Shown here piece by piece: positions 62,536-64,000 of a stretch of DNA of 64,000 bases. The stretch's first letter is position 1, and each line of letters opens with the position of its first letter. Both the position numbers and the translations under genes were made by a program. The stretch lies in NCBI GenBank assembly GCA_022494885.1, contig JAGVSM010003704.1:1-64000 (forward strand). The letters run 5' to 3'. Source of the DNA: Micrasema longulum. Lineage: Eukaryota; Arthropoda; Insecta; Trichoptera; Brachycentridae. The notes beneath the pieces were generated by a model. That model was not told the origin of the DNA. It saw only the letters and a list, made by a program, of their open reading frames with translations, and ran no database searches.

Positions 62536-63835
62536 TAGTTCTTGAAAGGTTACTTAGATGATTATTTATCTCAATCTCTGAAATTCCAGCCATGGGCTCT
62601 TATTTATCCAGGTGCTAGTGACCACAAATTAGGTTTCATAAATATTTTACACAGGTGCTTAATTAAAATTCTGATAACCTTAATACATTGAAAGCTCCCA
62701 CCACAAACCCGGATCCTTTTAAAAGGTCGATTGGCCCCTTTTCAGACCCTCATAATGCAACAAAGTTTAAGCTTCAATTTTATACAAAAATTAACTGTCG
62801 TGCTTTGTCCATAAAACTTTTGCATCATTTAGAATTTTGCTTCGAATGTCTGTGCACTTCAGTATAAATAATCAATTTGTCTGTCACCCTTAATCAAATT
62901 TTCACGATTCTGACGGTGATAAGGCCTATTTGTTTATTTACCTATTAGTAAACCGGGAGAAACCAGTCCGGTTGGGCAAATCAGAGCCGTCGCCACCCTT
63001 CCGCAAGCTGCAAGTTATTTTGCATGTTTCAAAGATTGGTTCAAAAATCTACTTCAAATTTAAACCAAAATCTTTAATATCTATAGGCTTCTTCAAAACA
63101 AAAACCTAGCACCATCCTATCGAAAACTATCAACTAATTTATTGACAACGTCCTTTACAAGACATCGCGACCGTGAAGGAGCAACCCGGCTCGACCCCCG
63201 GCCAATGCACGCCTCCCAGTCCTACTTGTTAGTGCATTAATAGCTGAACCCTCATCCCTTTTACGGGAATGATCAATAAATTACTTGAATTCGGTTCTGC
63301 ATTCCCAACATGAGGATTATCCTATTGATCAAAATTCTGTCACAACCAAAACCACGCGCAGTTAGATTCCTCGAACGGCATCCAACATTTCCACCCATGT
63401 GCTAGAAAATTTTGTAAATTTACCAGCATTATTCGGATTGCGAAAATAATTCCATGTCTGCATTACTAACTTCATCAAGCCATCTAGCATTATCTTTCTT
63501 AACCTTTATACAATGTTTTATTAAGACTTTTGACACAGTAAACTTTCTAAAACTCCAAAACTCTAACTACTAGGGCACTAAGAGGGGAAGAATATAACAC
63601 ATACTATCAATTAATTTGGTGCCTTTAATGCAAAGACGCTTTATGATTATATGCATAAAAAAATAATTAAATAATGTTTTCTCTCTATCAAATTTTCAAC
63701 AAAAAAAATAATATGTAAATATCAATTTTATATTTGAAGCGCTAACTTTGTAATTGTTTATTGTTATAAAATAAATAAAATAACTTTTTTTCAACCACTG
63801 ACAAAGAGACTTGATAAATTTGTCCCATACAAAGC
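62536..63835. other. Non-coding stretch, GC-richer and without any recognised repeat
   Basis: 62930-63430 is clearly less AT-biased than its surroundings (GGGCAAATCAGAGCCGTCGC, CTCGACCCCCGGCCAATGCA) but has no reading frame longer than about 50 codons on either strand that I could follow. It matches no other copy here. It could be a regulatory or intron segment of a host gene, or an old element. Confidence 0.4.
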
Positions 63836-63839
63836 ACAA

Positions 63840-63910
63840 TATTGATAGAATAAAATAGGATAGAATTCATAGGTTAAATATACCTTGATAAAGAAGCTTG
63901 TACAATTTTG
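63840..63910 (+). repeat. Family A hammerhead-like repeat, truncated
   Basis: GAATAAAATAGGATAGAATT, CATAGGTTAAATATACCTTG, ATAAAGAAGCTTGT. It is the family flank followed by the core and the 5' half of stem II, breaking off before GAAA. Confidence 0.5.
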
Positions 63911-64000
63911 ATTTATTTATTTTATTAAAAAGTAAATATTTGCTTTCTTATAATTTACCCAAATATTTCAATTTTAGGGATCAATTCCAAAAAATTGTTC

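Noticed and set aside
1..64000. CRISPR array, operons or other prokaryotic features
   Set aside because: No regularly spaced short repeats and no coding density. The sequence is clearly eukaryotic repeat-rich DNA.

Overview
This window is AT-rich eukaryotic DNA packed with decayed transposable elements, and I found no intact host gene. The animal is most likely an arthropod, probably an insect. The reasons are mariner and Tc1-like remnants, several non-LTR retrotransposon (LINE) tails of kinds common in insects, four tRNA-headed SINE families, and short inverted repeats carrying hammerhead-ribozyme-like motifs. I would not go below that level of taxonomy. No reading frame is long enough to be a working gene, and nearly all the recognisable protein similarity is the broken 3' end of a LINE or a transposase with stops.

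Layout. 1-13 kb: a SINE, a LINE pair lying back to back (1440-3245), a (TATG)n tract, further LINE tails at 7.0 and 9.0 kb, and an inverted pair of LINE 3' ends at 12.2 kb. 13-30 kb: copies of a long-terminal-repeat-inverted family (Rep-A), a 430-bp MITE family (Rep-B), LINE tails at 14.6, 18.7, 20.0, 21.2, 21.9 and 25.2 kb, a Tc1-like remnant at 25.5 kb, and an inverted pair of hammerhead-like motifs at 22.9/23.4 kb. 30-45 kb: an unexplained reading frame at 30.3 kb, a LINE tail with a CCHC-like end at 32.5 kb, a mariner copy cut off at its 3' end (37.9 kb), a TIR element at 39.6 kb, a GC-rich LINE scrap at 40.7 kb and a foldback at 43.8 kb. 45-64 kb: SINEs, a second hammerhead-like inverted pair at 48.8/49.4 kb, a LINE tail at 51.2 kb, a TIR element at 52.3 kb, a LINE nested in a SINE with a visible target-site duplication at 55.2 kb, a nearly full-length mariner at 57.5 kb, a third hammerhead-like pair at 58.9/59.1 kb, a TIR element with a nested SINE at 60.1 kb, and a 371-bp palindrome at 61.4 kb.

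How the parts work together: nothing here forms an operon or pathway. The useful reading is stratigraphic. SINEs would have depended on LINE machinery, MITEs and foldbacks on unseen transposases, and nested insertions give a relative order of events. The most unusual signal is a set of about a dozen small repeats sharing a hammerhead-like core (CTGANRA, stem II, GAAA, then a short palindromic stem III) that occur three times as inverted pairs. Such motifs are known from Penelope-like elements and retrozymes, so these may be a non-autonomous relative. All similarity calls are by eye from the sequence; no search was run.
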